Assembly: GCF_000524195.1 (NCBI RefSeq)
Contig: NW_020170500.1
Span: 170,020-234,019, forward strand
Direction: 5' to 3'
DNA from: Echinococcus granulosus
Taxonomy: Eukaryota; Platyhelminthes; Cestoda; Cyclophyllidea; Taeniidae
Length of the DNA: 64,000 bases
Of this stretch, positions 24,801 through 35,563 are shown in pieces. The position numbers and the translations under genes are program-made. Within the stretch, counting starts at the first letter, position 1. Every line of letters begins with the position of its first letter. The notes under the pieces are model-generated. The model had not been told where the DNA came from, searched no databases, and saw only the letters and a list, made by a program, of their open reading frames with translations.

Positions 24801-27800
24801 TTTCCTTCTGGAAGACCACCTTAGCAAATGATACGTGTGAGCGATGACGGAAATGCGATACCTCCGAGACCTTTTTATTATATAAACGTCAATCACTGCA
24901 AATCTCCTAGACATAAAAAGTGAACAGTTTGGTCATTATTAGAGGCATCACCGAAGGCCATTTTTTCTCACATCAGTAGATGCATAATCAGAATTGCGTC
25001 CACCTTTTTTTAAACCCATCTCCTGATTTTATGGGAGAGACGAAACTCCCTGGGCGCGGACAGGTGTGGGAGTAAGCGCGAGCAAACTTCCTGAAAATTA
25101 ATTAAACGAGAGATTTTCGCTCGCGGCTCGACGGCATTGTTGAGAGGCACACACAGCTGACACAAAAGCGGACTTCCGGCCACTCTCCCTCTCTCTCTCT
25201 CCGCCCTCTCGACTTCTATCTCTCTCTACCTGTGAGGATATTTCTNNNNNNNNNNNNNNNNNNNNNNNNNNNNNNNNNNNNNNNNNNNNNNNNNNNNNNN
25301 NNNNNNNNNNNNNNNNNNNNNNNNNNNNNNNNNNNNNNNNNNNNNCCCTATTTCTCTCTCTCCTTCTCTACTTACTGACAAAACAATCTGGAATTAATCA
25401 AGCCTTGCTCTTCAGACCCCTAAGGCTCTTCTGCGTGAGGTTTAGTCGACTTAGTTCAATAAAAGTGATGAAATGGGTCCAAGGTCAATTGTTCCCTATC
25501 TTGGAACAGCCTTCTAATCCCAATTTATTAGGCAAGTGACTGAACAAGTGAATGTCAAACATTTAGGCAAATGCGAAGCGAAGATGTACACGATTGCGGT
25601 TTAATTGGGGAAATGTCGGTCATTCTCATGATCGCTCCGAGGTAACAAAGTTATTGTCCATTTTCAGTAGAATTAGGCAGTCCAAAATTCCGAAATGGTT
25701 ACTTGGTTCAACTTTTTACAAAAAAGACTCTTTTTACCACATTTACCACTCGAATCTGTCTTGGAAACGATTCGACTGGTGCAGCCTCTCAGATGAATTA
25801 TTTTGAGTGTGACAGCAACGCTCACACTACCACCTAACTGACCGGTTCAACTTATCCCATCCAAAATACCTTAAATCTCCCCAAATCGAAAAGATTCTGC
25901 GCCTCTTTTTCGGCTTTGAAATCTCCTTATCTAAATGTCACTACCAACTTGATGCAACCAGATATCATATACAATTAATGGGCACGTGTCACACATGTGT
26001 GACATTGGGAGCGTAAGTTTTTAGAAAAAAATGATCACAAATCTAACCACAAGAATGACATTCGGGATGTAAAATTTATTATCCCCTTTATACTAATTTA
26101 TTCAAAAAAGTGTAGGAAGTCTACAGATATTACACACTATCAACTCGCTTTTTCAAAAACTTGACAAGGTATAACCTATCTTACCTAGCTTTGCGACAAG
26201 CTTGACATTGCCGCGATTCCCGTTTGCCTTGTGCTAAATTACTTTATTGCTGGAATTGTTACAGTATAAGAATTGCCATTTTGTCCAAGCGTTTCGTATT
26301 GGTGTCACATATGGGTGACACGTACGATGGGGTAGTTGATTTTTCTCTAATGTCCTTATGGCGATGTGTTAGACAAATCTCAAAAGAAGAGAATTTTACC
26401 AAGCAAACACTGCAATGGAGTAAAAGTGTACCCTCAAACTGAACTCTCTTTGAAAATTGCCTTTATGTGGTGCTATAAGTGAGCGTGACCACAGAAATGC
26501 AGCCAAGAGAGTACAAAATTTACACCACTTCAACTTGTATTCTGACGTAGTGTTCGGGGTCTGTGCTTTGATGTTGCCTACTCACGCAAGCTCGCAATTC
26601 CAGAAGCAGCAATAGAGACCGCAGCACCTTTCAGCCAACTCCCCCCTCCTTTCTATGCCTAGCTCACCTCGTGCAAGCACCACCAGCGTAACGCATTGTT
26701 CGTACTACCGTAGAGTTAGGATTAATAACTCAGACAAAGTGTACTGTTGGAAGGTAACATGGGAAGGGCGAGTTGGAAGAGAGGAGAGCAGAAGAGCTGC
26801 CATATGTGGCTTTTTTAATTTGAAGTGAGCCAGAATAATCAAAAGTCTCGATGATGGTCAAACAAATTATCCCACTAGATTGCTGTCTTTTCAAATGCAT
26901 GTTTTTAACATTTCCTTGATTAATCGCGAATTTGAGAGAAAAAATTGTATTATTACCAGCCAAAATTATAAGAGAAGGTCTAAGAGTGCCTTATTATTTT
27001 AAACCTTATCAAAGTTCAAAAGGGTAATTTATTTACTGGTTTACAAGACTTATAATAACCGCCTGCAGCAATTTTTGTGCCCTCAAGGTCACCTTAACAA
27101 TTAGTGAAATATTTTAATGCTGTACATTAAATCAGGGTGGGCTTCATTTCAAGTGCGTGCCTGTATATATTTCATAACATTTAGAATTTTTCGTGTCTGT
27201 ACGGCATAACTACTAGTGAAGAAATGACGTTTCTATCTCGGTGATTGTAGCCTATTTAAGCCATCAGCAATCACTAATGGAAGATTCAGCAAAGTTTTCA
27301 CAGAAAAATACATATTTAAGTTTGATATTTGCTCGGTGAAATACGTAAAAAGTATTTCTTCAAAAATTTAATTCCACCAAAGCGTTGAGAAGTAGATGGT
27401 TTAATAATTCGCAGACCACGAATTGCCAGATCGTAATCAGATAATCCATTAAAGCTTGCTGAGCCGGGCCGACCAATTCTGCCATCAGAAAAGGACAGAA
27501 TGCATAAGTTTTAAATTTTTTGTTTGTTAGACCATTTTTTATCAATGAGGAGATAGTGTACACCGATGATGCTGGTGGTGATGATGATGATGGAGGAGCG
27601 TTTCAACCGCCTTGTCAAATAACAGAAAATTGAAAACAGACCAGACAGGGCTAGGAGAGGCGAGGCGATGATGGCAGTCAAAGCACATGTGTGCGTGCAC
27701 ACACACACACACACACACAAACGAGCAGTCTTCTGCCGGCGAGCGCTGAAGCAAAAGGACGACGGGTTTCCCATGGGAGCTTGTGTGTGAGAACGTCACG

Positions 27801-30733
27801 CAATTCATCCGCCCCTTGCCACCTCCCCTCTGCCTCACCAGTAAACCCAAGCAGAATGAATGCATCCAAAAATGGCAAAATCACACCCACTCTCGGAGGC
27901 AGCAGATTATTGTCACAGATCACTCCTACTTGCACTGTAAATCTCAAATCACAGAAGAATTGACCTGATCTCTCCCACATACATACACGCACATTTACAG
28001 GCACAACCACCGACTCGTTACTATTGGCGCTAATGTCCCTTGCTTTAGAGTCTCTGGTCAATAAGTCGTACAGCCATTTACAGTTATTGGTAAAGTGCTG
28101 GTCATGTGACCAAATGTCTTGTCACCTGTCAAATTGGCTTTTAATTCGCTTTTCCACCATTCTTCTACCATCTATTATATCATCAGTATCGCCCAATCTC
28201 AGTGTGCACATTAATCAGACGAGTTTACTTAAGTGTACAACCAGGTTAAGTGACAATCGTCTGGCATTACTCGTCATGCGGGCAGCCGAGTTGTTCGCCT
28301 GTGCGTGTTTGTGTACGTGTCGCCTAGCGCATGGGTCACGCTATTTCCTACCCGCTCTCTCTCCATCTCGCCTTCTTTTTTTCCACCGTACTCCACTTTT
28401 GTGTCCGTGAGTGTTTCATTATGACAGCGGTGTAGCAAACACTACGACATTATTCTCACCATTGGATTAAAGTAAAGGAACCCAAAAATCAGGAGATTTT
28501 CTATTAACATGAACTCATGAAAGGGAGCAATTCATTTTACCAACAGTTAATATCCTACAGTCCGCCTGGATAAGCATCACATTCGACAGTTACTAAAATG
28601 GTATCTACTCCATGGTTTGCCCTCTGAGTTTAGACAGTTCACTAAATGGCAGTTGATTAAGGAGTTCAAGATGGCGATGATGGAAGGCCTTCCAGCAAGA
28701 AATTGATTAGTACTATACCCTATCGACAGGAAAGCAGACCAGATAGCCATCTTTGACGGCCTATTCACGACAGGAAAATTAACCATAAATGCTGATGCTG
28801 CTGCGGCGGGTGCAGTTGTTACTGCGATCGCCTGATTAGACCTGCTCGGGTGCGTGTACGTGCAAGTGTGGTTCTGATGACGGCGCGAGTCTTGAGAGGC
28901 GACAACACGTCGTACGTGGTCGTGGTCACATTATCTCTCCTTAAAATCTTAATATGACACGCCAATCGAGTGGAAGCTTCTCCAAGCCTACTTATTAACT
29001 TCCCAAACGAATCGATTTGTCATTTCAAGGATGAACACTACCCTTCTCCATGGCATTGAAGTTCGGTTTGTGGTTTTAGAATTCAGTAAATGTTCGAGGA
29101 ATAATAACGGGAGCTTCAAGTAAAATTCTGCAAGTAGTATAAGTGGAATGATTGGGATAAGGGGTAGAGGGCTTGGGAGGGGGGGAGAGGAGGGAGGAGA
29201 TGCTTTACGAGCAGCTGCTAGCGCCGCTACTTCCCAACACACAAAAGTTGCCATAACAGATGGTATCGCTGGTGATGCGGGAATTTATGGAAGCCTCTCG
29301 CAGCGTGTGTGTGTTCTGATATCTATGGATTCGATCGCCGCTGGTTCTAGGGGATGTGTGTGGGTGTGTGTATGTGAGTGTGTACACACGCGCGTGCATG
29401 CATCTCCAAGTGTAAGGCTGGGGATAAAAGACAAATGGCTTATTGCCCAACTACCTATCTAGCTACCTCCCCACCCATCTACCTACCACCCCACCTACTC
29501 ACTTGTACTATCATTACACAAAAGCCATTGCAAATTCATTTTTGGGATTTTTATGGTGGAGACATTTTTATCGGAATTGATTGTTAAACAAGCCAACGAC
29601 GCCCTAAATGTTTGTACAATCCGACTCCCAAAAGTGAAGCATTTTGGTGTCTTTCGTAGATCCGTTATCGGCTCGTCAGTATTCCGCATTGTCATGTCAT
29701 CCTCTGCTAGCCAGTTCCATTCCAGAGTCTCGGAGTAGAACGAATCACCATCGAATGGGTCAGTTTATCCACTGCTAAAAAATTAGGTGCCTTCATTCGT
29801 CCTCCAAACTGTTGAGGTCATATTTAAAAGATCTTTTATTTATTAGAGCATTTCAGAAGGTAAAACGGTTTCACAGCCAGTAAAAGTCACACCAGAAGAG
29901 AGGTGGTGCCAGTTGGCTAGGAACCAAAGTCGAATTCTCTCCTACCTGCAAAACTGGGCATTTAACTGTGCGCATTTTACGAGTGTCATCACATCAGAAT
30001 TATTGAGAAATTGTAAAGAATTTTTCTCCCAAGGCAGTGCAAAGCATTTGCTCATTGCCTCACACTTCTGCGGCTTTTTCTTATCTCACGAGTGAAAAGC
30101 AAAAGCCGAGCAAGAAGCGAGAGGGAAAGTGAAAGTGCGATGCAGTCACGAAAATCGCTCTTCCACTCAGCGACTAACAGCCTGTTAGCTTAACCATACA
30201 TCTCAAGGTTCAATGTTTGCCTAATGTCTAAATCGCTAATGAGTGTGACCTCCGTGTTTCATGTCTCGGCAGGGAGCTGAATAAACAGAAGATAGGTGGA
30301 TTTTTGTTTTAGTTCCTGTAAAAAGAGGAGTGAAGGGAAGGGAGGAGACGAGAAGGGGATGGAAAACAGAGATTATATACGTCTTATCGCAATGCCAAAG
30401 TTATAAAGTCCAATCAAACTCACTTGAGGGTAGTGCCTTCTGAAAAACATCCGAGTTGGCCTTGTCATCAATAGCTTTGAACCCATAATGATCAGACGAG
30501 AAGGCAAGCATTGTATCTGGTGGTGCGTAGACAGTATTGGAATAAGCGGGTGGTTTAAAAATTGGTGATGCACAATCCCCATAGGGATCTAGCGGAAATC
30601 CAGGGTAGATAACGCTGTTTGCCTCGTGTGGCATAGGAGAACTCCAGTAATTCTGGTGACTACTCATATACTGCTGCATCATAACCATCTCAGCCATTGT
30701 GGCTGGATGGTAGTCGCATATCTGCCGCTCCAT
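11493..30733 (-). CDS. otp: Orthopedia homeobox transcription factor
   Basis: Paired-class homeodomain factor that specifies hypothalamic and neuroendocrine neurons in other animals and acts in the nucleus. Exons in coding order: 30424-30733, 23788-24053, 18240-18800, 12993-13362, 12238-12873, 11493-11722, summing to 2373 bases (790 residues plus stop) with all phases matching. The homeodomain is residues 334-393: [41 protein letters not shown], then [15 protein letters not shown], the Orthopedia signature with Gln50. The intron after residue 46 is the classical paired-class position. An alanine run directly precedes the homeodomain. The C-terminal half is Gly/Pro/Ser-rich, with no recognisable OAR motif. 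The donor of exon 2 (GAG|GTTCGC) is weak but is the only in-phase choice. Confidence 0.93.
12993..13362 (-). CDS. otp: otp exon 4: homeodomain recognition helix and Ser/Gly-rich tail
   Basis: Begins GTG TGG TTC CAA right after the acceptor CATTTAG, giving [15 protein letters not shown] (homeodomain 47-60 and basic tail). This is followed by [12 protein letters not shown], a Pro-rich [15 protein letters not shown] and a glycine run. It ends TCGG|GTAAGC with one base left for the next exon. Confidence 0.94.
14955..14972. repeat. 18-bp palindromic element, copy 2
   Basis: CGTCACATATATGTGACA, in otp intron 3. Confidence 0.8.
15933..15972 (-). repeat. tRNA-promoter-like fragment
   Basis: Minus strand TAGTGCTTAGA followed by GGTAACCAG and GGATTCGAGTCC (B-box match). 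No cloverleaf could be folded by eye, so it is called SINE-like rather than a tRNA gene. Confidence 0.3.
18240..18800 (-). CDS. otp: otp exon 3: alanine tract and homeodomain helices 1-2
   Basis: Residues 193-379. It opens in phase 0 at TTGAATTCAG|ACTCTAAAC. It carries acidic [15 protein letters not shown], then a run of about 13 alanines encoded by mixed GCA/GCT/GCC codons, then homeodomain residues 1-46. It ends CAG|GTGAGT. The sequence match to Orthopedia over the homeodomain is nearly complete; the visible difference from the vertebrate form is ERVF for ERSF and TPGQ for TPAQ. Confidence 0.95.
18801..23787 (-). other. otp intron 2
   Basis: 5 kb. It holds a (CT)n tract near 20097-20118, a CCACCG repeat at about 20646-20672, a 22-bp TAATTA palindrome (20217-20238) and a SINE-like A-box at 19581-19597. 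Otherwise nothing recognised. Confidence 0.5.
20217..20238. promoter_or_regulatory. 22-bp perfect palindrome with homeodomain core sites
   Basis: TAAGTAATTAA joined to its own reverse complement, in otp intron 2. It contains overlapping TAATTA motifs and a TAAT-NN-ATTA arrangement, the kind of site bound by paired-class homeodomain dimers. Confidence 0.4.
25246..25345. other. Assembly gap (100 N)
   Basis: Exactly 100 N, flanked on both sides by TCTCTC-rich sequence, so probably a collapsed (CT)n microsatellite of unknown true length. It lies in otp intron 1. Confidence 0.99.
25987..26004. repeat. 18-bp palindromic element, copy 3
   Basis: TGTCACACATGTGTGACA, a perfect palindrome in otp intron 1, followed by TTGG as in copy 11. 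Confidence 0.8.
26303..26320. repeat. 18-bp palindromic element, copy 4
   Basis: TGTCACATATGGGTGACA, 316 bases from copy 3 in otp intron 1. Confidence 0.75.
30424..30733 (-). CDS. otp: otp exon 1: N-terminus
   Basis: ATG at 30733 opens [21 protein letters not shown]. The in-frame upstream codon is a stop (TAG), so this is the first ATG of the frame. Methionine- and tyrosine-rich, with no domain. It ends CTCAA|GTGAGT. The one-base leftover fits the acceptor TTTGCAG at 24054, giving [13 protein letters not shown]. The start is supported by a promoter-like stretch just upstream. Confidence 0.75.
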
Positions 30734-30764
30734 TGTGCACTTCTACTCCCGTCTGTTTCACGTA

Positions 30765-30885
30765 GGAGGTGTTTATTCACGCCTCTGGTGTGTGCGCGTC
30801 GCGTCTATTGGTCGGAGGCGAGCGGTCTTGTCTTGGTCTGGATTGGTCTACCGGACTCGCGCGCGCTTCTTATTGGCCAATACCA
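30765..30885 (-). promoter_or_regulatory. otp: Probable otp promoter with clustered CCAAT boxes
   Basis: CCAAT (seen as ATTGG on the plus strand) at 30807-30811, 30842-30846 and 30872-30876, the last overlapping its mirror image in ATTGGCCAAT (30872-30881). A CGCGCGCG run lies between, and GAATAAAC just upstream of the exon. This cluster 75-150 bases before the ATG is typical of a TATA-poor CCAAT promoter. Confidence 0.5.
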
Positions 30886-32944
30886 CGCATCAGTTGGTTG
30901 TATCAGTGATATCGGTTTCCTGACATCCTCTGGTGGATGTACGAACAAATTTTTTTGTTTGAGACTAAGCATAGAGGTTGATTTTAGTCAAGGTGCCAGA
31001 TTAAGTCTAAAGTTATTCTGATTAGCTAGCGTGCTGAATTTCCCTCTGCGTGATGAATTGCAATTGTCGCAGAAGGTAATCGTTTTTTACCAACGTTGCT
31101 GTTCGGGGTGTAAAAAATTCAAGATGTGCCCCTGGGCTCCCTAAAAAAAGTGCAGATTTAGTCTCCTCCGGTGGGGTTTTTTGGCTGAGAAAATTTTAGG
31201 CCGCTAAAATTGATGAATCATTCTGGACTGTTTTCAGGTATTTTTATAAGGTGGGTGGCTAGAAGATTTTTTAATCCTCTAAATGTTATTTTTGGGTCAC
31301 GATGATTACATAGACCAACTAGATCCATTGATGTAAAGTTATAAAAGTCAGATATTAATTAGGGTTAAGTTGGCAAGGTGAAAATTTAATCCTTTTATTA
31401 AATTAACAGTAATTTATGGCAAGAAAGTGAAACAAGCTGCTCGCTTTTCAAGTGGATACGCTCTTACGAAATTCTTTGTTTAAATGCTGCCTTGACAAAT
31501 CGGCTTCCTTTAAACTTGGGATTTTTTACGTGGAAAATTATTATTAATCAGTGGTTGAATTATAAATGGGTTCTGGAGGCTGAAATTATCCTTCTACATT
31601 CTGTAATAATGTTTGCTTTTGGAATTTACTCTTATAAATCATAAACATCGTTATCGCTAGGGCAACTAATTACCAAACGCTTGCGTGTCTTACACTTTGA
31701 AGTTGAGATTTAATGTCTTTGGCAAGGCGTTGCTAACTTAATATCCACTAATGCATGGACGAATTAAGGGTATGTAATATTATATGAGTAATAATATATG
31801 CAGACATTTTTTGTCACGATTGAAACAAATAATGTTCATGCCTTTTTCTACGCGGGCTCAGATTTGTGCTTGTATTTTGAAACTAGAATTACCGAAAGGC
31901 TACATCTGCTGCCACCCAGCTCTGATCCAAAAGGACAATCATTCCAATTCCTCCGGTCGGGTGCCAAGACTTAACGTCACGAAAGGAATCTGCGGCGACT
32001 CATAGTAAAAGGACTGTCAAAGCCGCGTGTTTTGCGTGAAGGACATCAAAAAGGGAAGGGATACTACACTGGATTGACTCTAAAACCTCCATTTATGGGG
32101 CTGGCTGCAGGACTTATATAGCGATTTGTTAATTACGTGAACGAATGTGTGCTCTTTCAGTCTCAAGTAGCTATAAAGTAAATGGCTGGGCAGTATTGAA
32201 ATGAGAAATAGGAGTGAATAAAGAAAATTACTGCTTTGGGGCAAATGCACCGACGATTGGCGCATGAGATGCATCCGTTGTGGTCCATCGTCTAGCCTTG
32301 CACAGTACGAGGCTTGCTCGAATCCACCCTCCTTCCTTCCAATGGAGTTTACAGAAAAGGCAAGACTGCTACCCCAACGGAAATGGCAAGGTGTGCCACT
32401 GATGTTGTGATAACATTGCTTTTCACCCCTTTACACAAAAATTTAATGACTACTGCTTCTGGCTCACGGGTGGCTATAAAACAGGCACCGAGTGTGTTAT
32501 GATGACCAACGTAGACGGTTCGTGCCTCTGTTTTTGTCGGCAAGATAACGAAAAGGATTGATGATTTTCATTGCAAAAGTGTTCATGTTTCATCCTCCTA
32601 ATCGAACCATTTTACCCACCTAACTCTTTACAAACGCATCTACCTATCTTCCTGCCTATTCACCCACATATCTGTCCACCTACGAGGTTGGTTTAAGTCA
32701 AATTAAGACTTTTTGATCTTCTCTAAGGAAAGAGGTGAAAACTTTATCCATCTGTTTGCCTTGACCTCGGGAACATTAGTCCACTCATTCGTACTAGATA
32801 ATTATTTATTAACGTTCCACTTACTCTTGCGCTGTGAGCTGGAAATCACCAGGACCCACCTGGCGTGGACCCATGCCATTCCAAAATTGACACTATCCAA
32901 CTGCCTTATCGCGAGCGGCTGAGCGTCTTCCAGCTGTGCCATAC

Positions 32945-33090
32945 CCCAGTCAAAATCCTCTGTACATATCCGTAAGGTGGGTAGTACGGATTCGTCTCAT
33001 ATACACTACCATTGTCTGGATCCTGCTGACCCAATGACCTCAGAGGAGTATCAGTAACGTAGATACTACCGCGATAGGAGGGCTTCAAAT
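32945..33090 (-). CDS. Orphan exon-like ORF in the otp-rim intergenic region
   Basis: On the minus strand the acceptor TTGATCCCTTAG opens an ORF. It reads LKPSYRGSIYVTDTPLRSLG, then DPDNGSVYETNPYYPPYGYVQ, up to a possible donor GGG|GTATGG at 32945; without splicing the frame stops at 32906. Tyrosine- and proline-rich and non-random in look, but no family recognised. It might be an upstream exon of otp or part of an unannotated minus-strand gene. Confidence 0.3.
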
Positions 33091-33901
33091 CTAAGGGATC
33101 AAAATTTTGCCGAAATGGCTATCTTTTTAAACCAGACATAGGTCCGATTATTAACTGACTAAATTTTCTTACAAATTAATCAGTCTAGTTATGTAAAGGA
33201 GATGCAAAAATGCCATCTGAAAGGAAGCAGGCATCTACAAGAGCCATTTCCACGCATGCAAGTGGGACCCAGTGGTCTTATCTCTTTTCCAGCATCAATC
33301 ACTCATGCTGCCGCCGCTAATCCTGCCACTTTCAAAAAGTCTGGAAATGGGGCACAACAGAAGCAGCAGATGGTCACTCAAGAGTTCCTCCTCTCAACTG
33401 CAGAGCTGGGAATGGAAGAAAGGGGGCAGCAGGGGGAGGAAGAGAAGGAAAGGGGATTTTTTGAAGCATCATCCCTTAACACGTTTTGAGACAACTTGTT
33501 TGCTTTTTGTGTGACTTTTCACTCTAACTTGCGTGAGTGCTCAAACCACGGTTGGCAATATTCTAACTGCGCATTGGTCATTATATGTTACAGATTGTTT
33601 CAAGCATGCTTGAACAGAGTTGATAAACAAATTTTTAGCAGCGAAGGCCGAATCCATCAGCCTATAAGGGTTAGTGTTAGGGTAACAGAAAAAAAATTAA
33701 CCACTACAGCTCGCAAATAATGTCTTCTTGAATTGATGCTGATCCAATGCCACAAAATGTAACTATCCGCTCCTTTTTTTTAACTGATTGCAAAAAAACC
33801 CAAACTATCTGTTTCCGACACTTGATTTGGTGCAGCCACTTCCGCTAGAAATAAACAGTGTGCATATTTTACACATAGATAATATGTGTCAGTGAGTAAA
33901 T

Positions 33902-34044
33902 TGTTGAAGAATTTTATTTAAAAAATAGCACTAGTAACATCCATTCCTGTTTATGATCTTGGATTAAGCGCTGGATATTCCTATTTAAAAGCAATTTTAC
34001 TTATAAACAATTAAGTAGTATTTAAGGTAGTTAGAACATTAATG
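33902..34044 (+). repeat. 143-bp direct repeat, copy 1
   Basis: Aligns without any gap to 34774-34916 (offset 872 throughout), differing at scattered positions. AT-rich, beginning TGTTGAAGAATTTTATTTAA and ending TTAGAACATTAATG. No ORF or terminal inverted repeat. Confidence 0.9.
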
Positions 34045-34773
34045 GACAATTGCGAATTTAACGGCTATTGCATGGTGATGTTAGGAATTTATTACGTTAT
34101 ACCAATTTTCCAATAGTAGCAAAAATAAGAACATTTAGTACTCTAAAGTGTTACTTATATTATTTCAGTAAAAATACAAAAACGATCTGGAATCGGCTCC
34201 TATTCAAAAAGTTTTCATAATCTAGCCATAAAAACCGGATATAAATGCGTTTAGTTTGGATAAATCAACAACATCTCAATTACGATACTTCAAAAAATAC
34301 TTATTTTAAACACACAAACAAATCTGCAAGATACTTATGTAGGTTTACCGAATTCAAGAAAATTTATTTATTTCAGAAAAATAAGTAAGCAAACGCAAGT
34401 TCGAATAATTCACTTTATTTGCCAATAAAGCTGCCTATAATGCTTTAGTTTGTTATTTTGTTTGCCTATTAATTCCATATTGAGGTCCTCTGTATCCACT
34501 TTACCGAATCGAAAACTTTAAATGTTGTGAATTAACTTAGAAATGACTTTGACGAGGCGATTTATCTTGGTTTTAATAGTAGAATTAGGAGTGACAAAGA
34601 TCCGAGCAATCTATGGGCATTACAGTAAACTTAAATTCCATTAAGACATTAACTGAACTGACAGAACATTCGACTTGCTAGATAGAAGTAGTTACAGAGC
34701 GCGCTGGATTCCAAATCATTACCCATTTTTCCCATTAGCACAATTTTACACGCATAATTACTTAATTAAGTTT

Positions 34774-34916
34774 TGTTAAAGAATTTTATTTAAAAAATAG
34801 CACTAGTAACATCCATTCCTGTTTAAGATCTTAGATTAAGCGCTGGATATCCCTATTTAATAGGAGTTGTACTTATAAACATTTAAGTAGCATTTAAAGT
34901 GGTTAGAACATTAATG
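34774..34916 (+). repeat. 143-bp direct repeat, copy 2
   Basis: Second copy of 33902-34044 in the same orientation, beginning TGTTAAAGAATTTTATTTAA. Shared core CACTAGTAACATCCATTCCT. Nearly identical in the first half and more diverged in the second. Confidence 0.9.
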
Positions 34917-35185
34917 ACTATGTTATTCTCAGAAATGTAAACCAGCATTTGATCATTCCCATAAGGTGGGATCCAATACTTTCGCTGTTAGGGTCTCAGA
35001 ATCAGGTCGGGTCTTTTCTCTTCCATAGTGCCACCAACACCTGCATTACCGGCACACCTGACGTTAGTTAAAAGCAATTACCCTTCCAAACTAAGAAAAC
35101 CCTTCATTTACTGAATTGCCGAAGACTTCAAATCTGATTCTGGGATGTTATGATATAATCTATAATTATAAGGCAGTAGAGGGCG

Positions 35186-35203
35186 CGTCACATAATTGTG
35201 ACG
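35186..35203. repeat. 18-bp palindromic element, copy 5
   Basis: CGTCACATAATTGTGACG, in the otp-rim intergenic region. Confidence 0.75.
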
Positions 35204-35545
35204 TTAGGCACAAGCAAGAAAATTGGCGCCTCAGGCAGGCATAAATGATGCCGATATACATTGTTTTCATCAACGGACTTTTCCAAGCAGTTTACAATCG
35301 CTCTTTTTGTCAGAATAATTTGCAGTCTGAACCAACATAAATTACTCGACAATAAACACACTACTGTCGTTAGGACGTAGTAATTGCGATTGCAGGAAGC
35401 TGAGGCATGAGTTTAATTCGTTCCAATCCCAAGCAGGGTAAATCTTGTTATGATTATAAAATTGACTTCTTCGGTACTCCCTTCAAGCAGTTTGTCACTC
35501 CTAGCATTGCCTTTTACAACTGATTTTAAGAGCACTCCCTCCTGT

Positions 35546-35563
35546 TGTCACACATTTGTGACG
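35546..35563. repeat. 18-bp palindromic element, copy 6
   Basis: TGTCACACATTTGTGACG, 360 bases from copy 5. Confidence 0.8.

Larger units (their letters stand above)
24054..30423 (-). other. otp intron 1
   Basis: 6.4 kb. It holds two palindrome copies (25987 and 26303), an assembly gap, a (CA)n tract at about 27698-27719 and CpG-rich islands at 25050-25245, 28230-28420, 28800-28970 and 29280-29400. No exon-like ORF recognised. Confidence 0.5.
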
